The notes below the pieces were generated by a model. The model searched no databases, was not told the DNA's origin, and saw only the letters and a list, made by a program, of their open reading frames with translations. Source: Candidatus Levybacteria bacterium RBG_16_35_11 (lineage in GTDB: Bacteria > Patescibacteriota > Microgenomatia > Levybacterales > UBA12049). Taken from it: a stretch of DNA of 45,975 nt. The stretch is taken from positions 72,741 to 118,715 of the forward strand of contig MFNH01000040.1 in the NCBI GenBank assembly GCA_001781995.1. The letters run 5' to 3'. Position numbers and translations under genes: made by a program. This document shows positions 22,836-31,001 of this stretch, piece after piece. Each line of letters starts with the position of its first letter. Position 1 is the stretch's first letter.

Positions 22836-24092
22836 CTAGATTATTCTTACCTTTGGTAAAGGGGTAATGAATTTACCACCATTTTTTTTATATTTTTTAT
22901 TCCTGTTTTTTATTTCTTTGTAGAATGACCAGGCAAACAACAGGGTGTAATCTGGTCTATTTTTATTATTTAAAGTCGAGGGAACTATTTTTAAATGAGT
23001 TCCAGGAGTATAAAAACCCTGCTTTATTTTTGAGTCATCAACTACATAATCGAGAAGCTTATTATCTAAGCCAGCATAGTTACTTATTACCGTTCCCCTG
23101 CCGGATGCTCCGTAGCCTACTATTGTCTTATTTTTCTTTCTTAAGGAAGACAGTAGGTCTAATAATTCTTTTTTTTTCTTTTCTACTTGTTTTGAAAACA
23201 TTTCAAAGGTTTTCAAGCTGTCTAATTTGTGTCTTTTTTCCCAAGCAATTGTGTCTTTGACTCTTTTGGAAATCTTAAAAGGTCCTTTCTTTTTTTGCAC
23301 GAAAAGTCCAATTGATCCTCCGTGAATTGGAATTTTTCTTATATTAAAAATTTCCAAGCTATGTTTCTTTAGGAAGTTAGATAGCGACAATAATGAATAA
23401 TAATAAAGATGTTCATGATAAATCATGTCGTATTGAGTTTCTTTAAGCAAGTTTCCCAAATAATGATTCTCAAAATACAAGAATCCCTCGTCATCTAGTA
23501 AAAGGTTTATTCCGTTAAAGACATCATGCATGTTTTCGATGTGTGCAAGAGTGTTTGTGCTAACGATTAAGCCAGCTTTTCCGTTTATCTTTAAGATTTC
23601 CTTTGCTTCTTTTTTTGAAAAATAGTTATTAATAATTGGCAGTTTTTTTGCGATTAAAGGTTTTATAATATTTTCTGCGGGGTCTATTCCTAGTACTTTA
23701 AATTTTCTCTTTGACATTTCATTTAAAAAATTTCCGTCGTTACAGCCAATTTCAAGAACAAAATTCTCTTGTGGTTTTTTGAAAAATTTAGATAATAAGG
23801 TTGCGTTTTTTTTAAAATGAGAAAGCAGCGTTTTGATTGCAGATGTCTTGTAAAAGTAACTTTTAAAAAGTTTGTCTTTATTTACAACAACTGTTGTTTG
23901 GATAAGATAACAATTGCGGCAAAAATACAAACCTAATGGATAAAATTTTTCATTTTTAAAATCTCCCTTTTTAAGAAAACCCCCTGCTAAGGGTTGATTT
24001 CCCAAAACAATAAATTTATGAATATTTTTACTTTTACAAAACCTGCAATAACTTGTTGTTTTAAATTCACCAAGCTTTTTTCCCTTATTCAT
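22836..24092 (-). CDS. NDP-sugar C-methyltransferase
   Basis: A three-domain sugar C-methyltransferase of 418 aa like TylC3/NovU. The N-terminal zinc domain has CRFCKSKN and FCRNCYLIQ (four cysteines). The middle SAM domain has FVLEIGCNDGNFL and GIDPAENI. The catalytic region includes YHEHLYYYSL, with the family histidines. The C-terminal Rossmann-like domain has IVGYGASGRGTVISNYAGL. Known members methylate C3 of 4-keto sugars, giving branched deoxysugars. It is the first gene of the minus-strand unit leading to the reductase, 2-epimerase and DPM1-like GT2, so the locus glycan may contain a C-methyl branched sugar. Confidence 0.9.
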   Translation of the reverse strand: MNKGKKLGEFKTTSYCRFCKSKNIHKFIVLGNQPLAGGFLKKGDFKNEKFYPLGLYFCRNCYLIQTTVVVNKDKLFKSYFYKTSAIKTLLSHFKKNATLLSKFFKKPQENFVLEIGCNDGNFLNEMSKRKFKVLGIDPAENIIKPLIAKKLPIINNYFSKKEAKEILKINGKAGLIVSTNTLAHIENMHDVFNGINLLLDDEGFLYFENHYLGNLLKETQYDMIYHEHLYYYSLLSLSNFLKKHSLEIFNIRKIPIHGGSIGLFVQKKKGPFKISKRVKDTIAWEKRHKLDSLKTFEMFSKQVEKKKKELLDLLSSLRKKNKTIVGYGASGRGTVISNYAGLDNKLLDYVVDDSKIKQGFYTPGTHLKIVPSTLNNKNRPDYTLLFAWSFYKEIKNRNKKYKKNGGKFITPLPKVRII

Positions 24093-24100
24093 TAACCTTG

Positions 24101-24128
24101 TTGCTAATTAAATTTGATTCAATATAAT
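24101..24128 (+). promoter_or_regulatory. Promoter of the 24136 small membrane gene, leaderless
   Basis: TTGCTA (24101-24106), 16-nt spacer, TATAAT (24123-24128). The -10 ends 7 nt before ATG 24136 and there is no room for a Shine-Dalgarno. Confidence 0.6.
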
Positions 24129-24135
24129 ATACGTT

Positions 24136-24393
24136 ATGAGGGTGGAAAAAGCAATCAAAATTCTTCCGGAATACATTCTTTATTTATTCGTCTTTTTAGC
24201 TTTATTGGTATTTTTTAAGTTTGCTAGGAATTTTTTTCCTCCTCCTGAAATAACACAACAAAAAATTGTAGGATATGCCCATTATTACGGCTATCCTCTT
24301 TATTTTGACAGCATTTTGTTTTTTTACATTCTTCTTTGTCCAGTTTTTGCTTATCTTGTACTTATTCTAAGGAAAAAAATATGGAAAAAATAA
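24136..24393 (+). CDS. Small two-helix membrane protein, 85 aa
   Basis: This is an unrecognised small membrane protein. A hydrophobic helix lies at about 11-30 (ILYLFVFLALLVFFKF), a loop carries FFPPPEITQQK and a Tyr-rich YAHYYGYPLYFD, a second helix spans about 58-77, and the tail is basic (RKKIWKK). It has its own leaderless promoter and overlaps the large membrane protein gene at 24381 by 13 nt, so the two are translationally coupled and probably act together. It could be an accessory subunit of the GT-C-like protein. A decayed N-terminal fragment is less likely given the promoter and overlap. Confidence 0.7.
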   Translation: MRVEKAIKILPEYILYLFVFLALLVFFKFARNFFPPPEITQQKIVGYAHYYGYPLYFDSILFFYILLCPVFAYLVLILRKKIWKK

Positions 24394-26330
24394 AAAGGTT
24401 TTTATATAAAAAAATAGAAGCATTACTAATTTTTATTGTTCTTTTAGTTTTCCATATAAATTTATTCATTACAAACTGCAATCTCTATAAATCGCTAAGT
24501 TTCGACAACCAGGCTCTTTTTACTTGGGATTACTCTGCAATGATTGGACTTTTGCCATTTAAGGATGTCTTTTATCCGTATGGAATATTGCCTTATTTTA
24601 TAAGCACTAGTTACATTGCTCAAATTATTTATTATCTATTATTTATTATTGCGCTTTTGCTTTTTTTTGAATTATTTAGAAAACTGTTTAAAAAAAGACT
24701 AATTGTCTACGTATTGTTTTTTATGTTTGTGGTTTTTATTGATAAGTTTATCGGCACAGAACAATTAATAAGATATGGTTTGCCTTCCGCTCTAATTTCA
24801 ATGTTTACTTTTTCCATAGATTACAAAATCAAATTCATAAAATGGAAAAAGATATTACTTTATTCTTTTTTCTCGGGGTTATTATTTGGTTTACTTAATG
24901 ATAGTGGAATTTACCTTTTTTTATCGATTATTCTTGTTCTTTTTACTTACCCGTTGGTGGTCTCCGCCTTAAATATTCTCAAAGAGCAAATTTATTATAA
25001 GGTAATCTTAAAAAATGTTTTTGTTGCGTTACTCGGCGTATTTTTTGGATTTCTTCCGTTTCTTATTTATTTAATCAGTAAGAATCTTTTATCCTCATTT
25101 GTGCAAAATTTCCTTAGATTATCCGAATACTTTTTCATAGCAAAAATACCTTTTACACCCGGTCTAATATCTTTCGAAAACATTTTTACCGTAGGGATTC
25201 TTCTTGTAACAGTAGTAGTAATTATTTTAAAGTTATCGAAGCTTGTTCCGCATGAAACTAGAGGCTTATTTCTTCAGATTTGCATTATATTTATCCTGGT
25301 TATAGTTGAGCAAAAAAACGTCATTCGCTCAACCGACAGATTAATTTCCTTTTTTGGTTTAATTTTGCTGTATCTTCTTTTAGTCGACTTTATTTATTTT
25401 TTTAAAAAATATGAACCGAGAATAACAGGCTTTTTTGTAATTTTATTGATTTTTTTAGTTTTCGGGGGCTCTTTTTCGAATGTAAATCTTTCTAATTCAA
25501 GAGTGAAAACGTTGAGTCCACAGGCCTGCGTAGAAGAAAACATAGGTCAGATTTTAAAAGATGATGAGCTCTTAAGCTTAAAAAAAGAACTCCAAAAACT
25601 TAGAATTAGCAGAGTATTTTCATATCCGGGCGACCCTGTAATCTATTCCTTACTAAATCAAAAACCGACATATTATTTTTCGGTTTATGAAGGTTCTTCT
25701 AAAATAAGCCAAAACGCAACAATCGAGGATATCAACGAAGATAAGATTGAGTATGTTGTAATAAATACAAAAATTAAAGCAATTCAGGATTCTGTCCCCA
25801 ACCTCATAAGAACGCCAATGCTTACACGTTTTATTGTAAATAATTACTATCCTGTTAGAAAATTGGGAGATTTTTTAATCTTAAAAAAAGATAGCTCCAG
25901 CGATTTTTTCAATTCAAATTTAGACAATTCATTTAAAAATTTTCTTCTTTCGGTTAATTTAGAAGCCATTCCCTTTTCGGAAGGATATTATAAAGAATCG
26001 AAGCTTAATCAAGTGAACCTTACATACTCCGCTAAAGATATAAATTCCTTAAATGATTTTCTCTCAAAAAATAGGATTAGTTCAAGCGACGAGCTTCTTG
26101 TAGTTGTGCCCGTAGAAACATACACTCAAAGTTCGTTCATAATTACCACAGATGATAATAAGCAAACCCGAATTTCTTTTAATGGTTGTCATAAGGATAA
26201 ATCATGCATTGTAAATCTAGACAATATTCCTCTTTTTTATGAAAATAGAGTTATTAAACAAGTGAAGATAAATAATTTTTATGGAGATATAAAAATCTAT
26301 AAAAATCCAGATAATTCTGCATTTTGGTAG
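24381..26330 (+). CDS. Large GT-C-like polytopic membrane protein, 649 aa
   Basis: A membrane protein with about ten or more helices in its first 380 residues and a soluble C-terminal domain of about 260 residues. The first extracytoplasmic loop contains FDNQALFTWDYSAMIGLLPF then KDVFYPYG, a pattern seen in GT-C-like glycosyltransferases with acidic residues for catalysis. I chose ATG 24381, which follows AAGGA at a normal distance and overlaps the small upstream gene, over a TTG-type start at 24336. The C-terminal part includes VFSYPGDPVIYSLLNQKPTYYFSVYEG, seen in hypothetical surface-glycan membrane proteins. It likely transfers a lipid-linked sugar outside the membrane; the acceptor is unknown. 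Confidence 0.72.
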   Translation: MEKIKRFLYKKIEALLIFIVLLVFHINLFITNCNLYKSLSFDNQALFTWDYSAMIGLLPFKDVFYPYGILPYFISTSYIAQIIYYLLFIIALLLFFELFRKLFKKRLIVYVLFFMFVVFIDKFIGTEQLIRYGLPSALISMFTFSIDYKIKFIKWKKILLYSFFSGLLFGLLNDSGIYLFLSIILVLFTYPLVVSALNILKEQIYYKVILKNVFVALLGVFFGFLPFLIYLISKNLLSSFVQNFLRLSEYFFIAKIPFTPGLISFENIFTVGILLVTVVVIILKLSKLVPHETRGLFLQICIIFILVIVEQKNVIRSTDRLISFFGLILLYLLLVDFIYFFKKYEPRITGFFVILLIFLVFGGSFSNVNLSNSRVKTLSPQACVEENIGQILKDDELLSLKKELQKLRISRVFSYPGDPVIYSLLNQKPTYYFSVYEGSSKISQNATIEDINEDKIEYVVINTKIKAIQDSVPNLIRTPMLTRFIVNNYYPVRKLGDFLILKKDSSSDFFNSNLDNSFKNFLLSVNLEAIPFSEGYYKESKLNQVNLTYSAKDINSLNDFLSKNRISSSDELLVVVPVETYTQSSFIITTDDNKQTRISFNGCHKDKSCIVNLDNIPLFYENRVIKQVKINNFYGDIKIYKNPDNSAFW

Positions 26331-26369
26331 ATCGTATCTTCTCTTATCGTCATTTTTGAGTCTACTAAT

Positions 26370-26397
26370 GTCCCGTCGCTTCGTCGTCGGGGAGGAC
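26370..26397 (+). other. GC-rich imperfect hairpin in an AT-rich gap
   Basis: GTCC (26370-26373) pairs with GGAC (26394-26397), enclosing CGTCG-rich sequence that can add one or two pairs. About 35 bases are markedly more GC-rich than anything nearby. There is no T run. A 16-codon ATG frame at 26368 spans it. Its nature is uncertain. Confidence 0.35.
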
Positions 26398-26402
26398 GTC
26401 GT

Positions 26403-26431
26403 TTCCAAATTAAGATAAAAATTGGTAGAAT
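26403..26431 (+). promoter_or_regulatory. Promoter of the 26447 GT-C gene
   Basis: TAGAAT (26426-26431) preceded by TGG forms an extended -10; the -35 at 17 nt is a weak TTCCAA (26403-26408). The predicted start is near 26438, with a leader of about nine bases. Confidence 0.45.
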
Positions 26432-26446
26432 TGAGCATAAGACAAG

Positions 26447-28030
26447 ATGAAAAGGATCTTTTGGGAAAATATCTATTTGTGGCCTATTCTGCTTTTTTAT
26501 TCATTTTTGATGCTTCTAGTTATAGATTGGGGAATTCCCAACGTAAACCACCCTTTTAATTACCACATGGATGAATGGCACCAGATGCAGGCGGTAAGAG
26601 ATCTTTTTAAATACGGGACAAATAATATGGAAGGGGCTGCTCATGGCCCTGTTCTCCAGTTTTTTCTAGGAGGAATTTTTCTTGTCCCCTTTATCCTTAT
26701 TAGATATATCGACCCTTTTTCCATTAGTTCATCACTGCAAAACCTAGTAATGCAGGAAAGAATATTTGAAGTTTTAAGACTAAATACCTTGCTGTTTGGA
26801 GTAACGTCAATAATTGTTCTGTGGAAAACGATTAAGGATAACTTTAATATTTCTCCCTTAATTCCTGTTTTGCTATTCACTTTTTCGCCGATTTGGCTTT
26901 CCTTGAGCAATTACTTCAAGTATGATATTGCGCTTATTTTTTGGATATTGCTGGCTGTTTGGGCAATGTTGAATTACCACAAGAGACCAATTTTAAAAAA
27001 CTTTCTTTTCGCTTCATTTTTTTCCGGCCTTGCTTTGTCTGCGAAGGCTAGCGCTGTTCCTATTTTTCCTATTCTAATTTTTTCATACTTTCTTTTCAGC
27101 AAAGGGATTAGAAAGAACATTACAGGTCTCATTTTGGGGATTGCGATATTTTTTGTAACTTTTACTACATTAGGCATCCCAGACTTGCTTTTTTTGAAAA
27201 AAGGCGATTATTTTGTTTACTTTTATGATAATTTAGTAACATCTCCGACTGCCAGTAATGATTTCATACTTGGTGCGCCTTGGTATATTTATATTCTTTT
27301 TACCCATTACCCTTTGATATTTGGCATTGTGCTTTACCTCTTTTCTTTAGTCTCAATCTTCTTCTTAATTTATAAAAAGTTACTTAATTCTAGGAACAAA
27401 ACAGCTATTTTCATACTTGTTTCTTTATTTTTTTTCTCATTAAGTCTTTTGGCATTAAGACTAGAGCTAAGGGGGAACAGGTCCTTGGTGCTTTTACCTT
27501 TTCTTATTCTGTCGATCACATTTTTTTTACAAGAAATCAAAAGAATAAAAAAAATTCCTGCTTACGCTCTGATCACGTTTTTAGTTGCCGTTCAAGTCAT
27601 TCAATCTGTCCCATATGTATTGTTTAAAACGCAACTAGACACGAAACAGGTTTCTTCTGAATGGATAACTAAAAATATAAATAAAGGCTTAACAATTGGT
27701 CTTCAACCTGTCCCAATTTATCAAGGAATACCTGATTTTCTATTAAAAGACTATTACTTTGGTCAAAAACAAACAGGCTATTACAGGTATAAATTAGTAG
27801 ATTACAAAACTAAAGAACTACCCGATATCATTCTACTAACAAATACTAATTACAATAAGAATTTAATTAACAACAAAGACGAAATTAAACTTTTAGAACG
27901 TTTAAGTAAAGAAGGGTATAAATTGCAGAATGAATTCATTCCCAATTTAAATTTCTTTTTTTCCGATTTTAACAATATACTTTTTTCAGGACTATTTCCC
28001 GTTACTGATATTAGCATTTATAAAAAATAA
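26447..28030 (+). CDS. GT-C membrane glycosyltransferase (PMT/ArnT-like)
   Basis: A polytopic protein of 527 aa with about 11-12 helices followed by a soluble tail of about 120 residues. The first loop has FNYHMDEWHQMQAVRDL, an acidic D-E pair in the place of the catalytic aspartate of ArnT/PMT-type GT-C enzymes, and NMEGAAHGPVLQFFLGG after it. Such enzymes take a sugar from polyprenyl phosphate to a lipid, glycan or protein on the outer face. The stop and the next gene's ATG share one base (TAATG), coupling it to the Wzx flippase. The DPM1-like GT2 at 20094 could provide the donor. Confidence 0.8.
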   Translation: MKRIFWENIYLWPILLFYSFLMLLVIDWGIPNVNHPFNYHMDEWHQMQAVRDLFKYGTNNMEGAAHGPVLQFFLGGIFLVPFILIRYIDPFSISSSLQNLVMQERIFEVLRLNTLLFGVTSIIVLWKTIKDNFNISPLIPVLLFTFSPIWLSLSNYFKYDIALIFWILLAVWAMLNYHKRPILKNFLFASFFSGLALSAKASAVPIFPILIFSYFLFSKGIRKNITGLILGIAIFFVTFTTLGIPDLLFLKKGDYFVYFYDNLVTSPTASNDFILGAPWYIYILFTHYPLIFGIVLYLFSLVSIFFLIYKKLLNSRNKTAIFILVSLFFFSLSLLALRLELRGNRSLVLLPFLILSITFFLQEIKRIKKIPAYALITFLVAVQVIQSVPYVLFKTQLDTKQVSSEWITKNINKGLTIGLQPVPIYQGIPDFLLKDYYFGQKQTGYYRYKLVDYKTKELPDIILLTNTNYNKNLINNKDEIKLLERLSKEGYKLQNEFIPNLNFFFSDFNNILFSGLFPVTDISIYKK

Positions 28031-29280
28031 TGGGCTATAAAAGAACAGCTTTTAAAGGTATATCCTGGATGACTGGCTTGCAAACCTTAATCAGGAGTTT
28101 CGCTTTTATTAAAATTGCTATTTTAGCCAGAATTCTTTCTCCTTCTGATTTTGGTCTCTATGGAATTGCCGCACTGCTTTTGGCTTTCCTGCAAATTATT
28201 ACCGAGACCGGAATTAATGTTATTCTTGTTCAATCAAAAAAAGAAGTAAAAGAGGTTCTTGATTCGGCATGGGTTATCTCGATAATTAGAGGGTTAATTA
28301 TTTTTCTTGGGATTATAATTGCTTCTCCGTTTATTGCCTATTTTTTTAAAACTCCATCTGTATTGGGAATTATTTTAATTATTAGCCTCGCTCCTTTAAT
28401 ATCTGGATTCATTAACCCGGCCGAGATAATTTTTCAAAAAGAACTAAAATTTAAATATGAATTCTTATTTAGAGCATCGCTTTATTTTACAGACGCCATA
28501 GCTGCCGTTTTATTTGCCTTAGTAACTCATTCTGTTTACAGTCTTCCTATCGGTTTGATTGCATCTGCACTTTTAGAAGTAATACTTTCTTTCGTTTTTA
28601 TCAGACCGATTCCTAAGTTTAAGCTCAATAAGAAGTATTTCAAAGAAATATTACATAAAGGTAAATGGGTTACTGGGTATAGTATATTTAATTATTTCGG
28701 AGAAAACGGAGACAATATTACCGTTGGAAAAATTTTAGGATCTGCTTCTTTAGGTGCCTATCAGATGGCATACCGGATCGCAACATTGCCAATAACAGAA
28801 ATATCGGATGTTATAAGTAAAGTTACATTTCCGGTTTATTCAAAAATTGAAGAAGATAAAAAAAGATTATTTTTAGCTTTCGCTAAAACCACCATTATTT
28901 CATCAATTTGTACGATATTCTTAGGTCTTGTTATTTTTATTTTTTCAGAACAATTAGTAAAAATAGTTCTTGGTTCTCAATGGCTAATCACAGTACCAGT
29001 GCTTAAAGTTTTAGCAATATTTGGAATTTTAAAGTCTATTCTCTCGCCTGCAGCTGTAGTCTTTCTAGCGGCTCAAAAACAAAAATATTTGACAATGGTT
29101 TTGTCTGTTAGACTTTTTATTCTTGTTGCTACAGTTATTCCGTTAACTTTTACCTTTGGTATTATAGGGGCCGCCTATTCGCAAATTATTTCTATACTGA
29201 TTGAATATCCAATTTTCGCCTTTTTATTGTATCGCATTTTTAAATCACAAAAATATTTAGTTGAACAAAGTTTACAGTGA
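28030..29280 (+). CDS. Wzx-type oligosaccharide flippase
   Basis: A MOP-superfamily polysaccharide exporter of 416 aa with about 12 membrane helices, moving lipid-linked glycan repeats across the membrane. The start FKGISWMTGLQTLIRSFAFIKI and the segment LARILSPSDFGLYGIAALLL are typical of Polysacc_synt/WzxC-like proteins, followed by ETGINVILVQSK and, later, GKILGSASLGAYQMAYRIA. It is coupled to the upstream GT-C gene. Together with the Wzy-like gene at 36831 it implies Wzx/Wzy-dependent glycan assembly. The 3' end contains the -35 of the next GT4 promoter. Confidence 0.9.
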   Translation: MGYKRTAFKGISWMTGLQTLIRSFAFIKIAILARILSPSDFGLYGIAALLLAFLQIITETGINVILVQSKKEVKEVLDSAWVISIIRGLIIFLGIIIASPFIAYFFKTPSVLGIILIISLAPLISGFINPAEIIFQKELKFKYEFLFRASLYFTDAIAAVLFALVTHSVYSLPIGLIASALLEVILSFVFIRPIPKFKLNKKYFKEILHKGKWVTGYSIFNYFGENGDNITVGKILGSASLGAYQMAYRIATLPITEISDVISKVTFPVYSKIEEDKKRLFLAFAKTTIISSICTIFLGLVIFIFSEQLVKIVLGSQWLITVPVLKVLAIFGILKSILSPAAVVFLAAQKQKYLTMVLSVRLFILVATVIPLTFTFGIIGAAYSQIISILIEYPIFAFLLYRIFKSQKYLVEQSLQ

Positions 29281-29299
29281 TATTTCCCGTTGGTATAAT
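29271..29299 (+). promoter_or_regulatory. Promoter of the GT4-GNAT-DegT operon, leaderless
   Basis: TTTACA (29271-29276) lies inside the end of the flippase gene. After 17 nt comes TGG-TATAAT (TATAAT 29294-29299), an extended consensus -10, six bases before ATG 29306. This is the cleanest leaderless promoter in the window. Confidence 0.7.
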
Positions 29300-29305
29300 A
29301 GCCTA

Positions 29306-30460
29306 ATGATAATTGGTATTGATGCAACTTGCTTGGAGGATAATAACAGAACAGGTCTTTACACCTATCTAATGAGTCTACTAGAAAATTTGCCTAAAAT
29401 TTCTCCTAAAAATGAATACAGGCTTTATTTTAAAAATTCAATTCCATCGATTAGTTTCGGAAACTCAGGCATTTCAACGAAAGCACTTAGGAAACCTTCG
29501 CTTTTTTTCTGGACAAAAAAGCCATTATGGTATTCTTATTGCTTACCGAAAGAGCTTTTAATTAATAAAGTAGATTTGTTCTTCTCGCCGTCTTATGTTC
29601 TTCCTCGCTGGCTTCCTGTAAGAAGCATTGTGTGCATTCATGATATTTCTTTTGAAGCATATCCTGACTCGTTTCCCAGAGATTGGTTATCCGAGACAAG
29701 AAATAGAATAAGAGAGTCTGCTAGAAAAGCCTCGCTTGTCGTCACAAACTCAATTTTCTGCAAACGAGAAATAAAAAAACATTATAATATTCCTGAGAAA
29801 AAAATTTTTGTCATCCGCCCCGGCATTAGCAGGCATTTTACGAGTACCGGCGTATCGAACAGCGCTTATCAGGCAAGTTTAATAAATAAAAAATATGATA
29901 TAAAAAAACCGTTTATAATATCCGTCGGCAATCTTTATCCGAGAAGAAACACACCTGCTCTTATTAAAGCTTTTAAGAAAATAGGGGAGAAAATAAATAA
30001 TTATCAGCTTGTTATTATAGGAAAAAATCAAGAACATGGCCAAGAAAACGTGAAGAAACTTATAGCAAGAACAAATAAGGAGTTAAGCGCAAAAAGAATT
30101 TTACATTATGAATTTGTTCCAGATGAAGACTTAGAATATCTTTTTAAGAACGCTGATCTTTTTGTTAGCCTCAGTAATTATGAAGGTTTTGGTTGCTACT
30201 CAATGTTGGAGGCGATGATTTACGGATGTCCCGTGTTAGCGGTTAAAACTTCATCAATGCCTGAAGTTATCGGAAATGCAGGAATATACACCAGCCATGA
30301 TAATATAGAAAAAATAAGTAGTAAAATTTATTATGCGATAAAGAATAGAAAGCTAAGAAAAGAATTATCGATAAAAGGTGCAGACAGAATTAAGATCTTC
30401 TCAACCAAAAATATGGCAAAGCAGTTTTTAAAGGCATCTGAATATGTCGTTAGTAATTAA
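29306..30460 (+). CDS. Family 4 glycosyltransferase, 384 aa
   Basis: A GT-B retaining transferase. The start is set at ATG 29306 (MIIGIDATCLEDNNRTGLYTYL), because the promoter -10 lies immediately before it and an in-frame ATG at 29261 is inside the flippase gene. The N-domain has SIVCIHDISFEAYPDSFPRD. The C-domain has FIISVGNLYPRRNTPALIKAF and the E-x7-E region NYEGFGCYSMLEAMIYGCPV, intact here. It heads a plus-strand unit with a GNAT acetyltransferase (17-nt overlap) and a DegT aminotransferase, and may add the amino sugar they make. Confidence 0.92.
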   Translation: MIIGIDATCLEDNNRTGLYTYLMSLLENLPKISPKNEYRLYFKNSIPSISFGNSGISTKALRKPSLFFWTKKPLWYSYCLPKELLINKVDLFFSPSYVLPRWLPVRSIVCIHDISFEAYPDSFPRDWLSETRNRIRESARKASLVVTNSIFCKREIKKHYNIPEKKIFVIRPGISRHFTSTGVSNSAYQASLINKKYDIKKPFIISVGNLYPRRNTPALIKAFKKIGEKINNYQLVIIGKNQEHGQENVKKLIARTNKELSAKRILHYEFVPDEDLEYLFKNADLFVSLSNYEGFGCYSMLEAMIYGCPVLAVKTSSMPEVIGNAGIYTSHDNIEKISSKIYYAIKNRKLRKELSIKGADRIKIFSTKNMAKQFLKASEYVVSN

Positions 30461-31001
30461 AAAACCATCGTCAAGCCAAATTTATTCTTTTTTTATTTCC
30501 TTAAGCGACACTGCATTGTATAATTTCAGTATTTATCCCAGGGCAAATAGAAAAAGTGTGGCGCTTCGGCTTTCCAAAGCTCTTCCTAAAGATAAGTTCC
30601 AGAAAATTTTTGGAGCCTTCTATATGGGTAAAATGGTAGGTTACAGTTTTTTAAAATTTTCTCCAAAAAGTACAGACAAAAATATTTGTCAATTCGGAAT
30701 AGTAATAGGCGAGTCTTATCAAGGTAAAGGGTATGGTGATGTCCTTAGTAAAAAAACGATTGATTGGGCAAAAAATAATAAATTTAAAAAAATATGGCTC
30801 ACTGTTTACAGCGATAATCTTGGCGCTATTAAACTATACAAAAAAATTGGCTTTCAGACAGAAGGGATATTTATGTATAATTGGTATTCTCATGGAAAGT
30901 TTCGCCACACTATCAGTATGGCATTATTTTTCGATAAGGAACCATCCTTAGAAAGGAAACGGTTATGGGGAAATTTATCCAAAATGCAAGACCATCGTTA
31001 A
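30444..31001 (+). CDS. GNAT-family N-acetyltransferase
   Basis: A GNAT acyl-CoA transferase of 185 aa. Motif A, the CoA pyrophosphate loop, is GESYQGKGYGDVL, followed by WLTVYSDNLGAIKLYKKIGF, the motif B pattern. The gene overlaps the GT4 gene upstream and the DegT gene downstream by 37 nt. In that setting it most likely acetylates the amino group added by the aminotransferase, as WecD and PseH do for their 4-amino sugars. RimI/RimJ-like protein acetylation is an alternative that the context makes less likely. Confidence 0.88.
   Translation: MSLVIKKPSSSQIYSFFISLSDTALYNFSIYPRANRKSVALRLSKALPKDKFQKIFGAFYMGKMVGYSFLKFSPKSTDKNICQFGIVIGESYQGKGYGDVLSKKTIDWAKNNKFKKIWLTVYSDNLGAIKLYKKIGFQTEGIFMYNWYSHGKFRHTISMALFFDKEPSLERKRLWGNLSKMQDHR

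Noticed and set aside
24336-24393. Possible frameshift joining the 85-aa and 649-aa membrane proteins
   Set aside because: The small gene has a promoter, a proper stop and a basic C-terminal tail, and the large gene has its own ATG and Shine-Dalgarno. This fits coupling better than a broken single gene.
26368-26418. 16-codon peptide frame in the GC-rich island
   Set aside because: Too short and without a ribosome site; kept only as part of the island observation.
29261-29305. Upstream in-frame ATG for the GT4 gene
   Set aside because: It lies within the flippase gene and upstream of the consensus promoter; family N-termini begin at the MIIGIDAT region.
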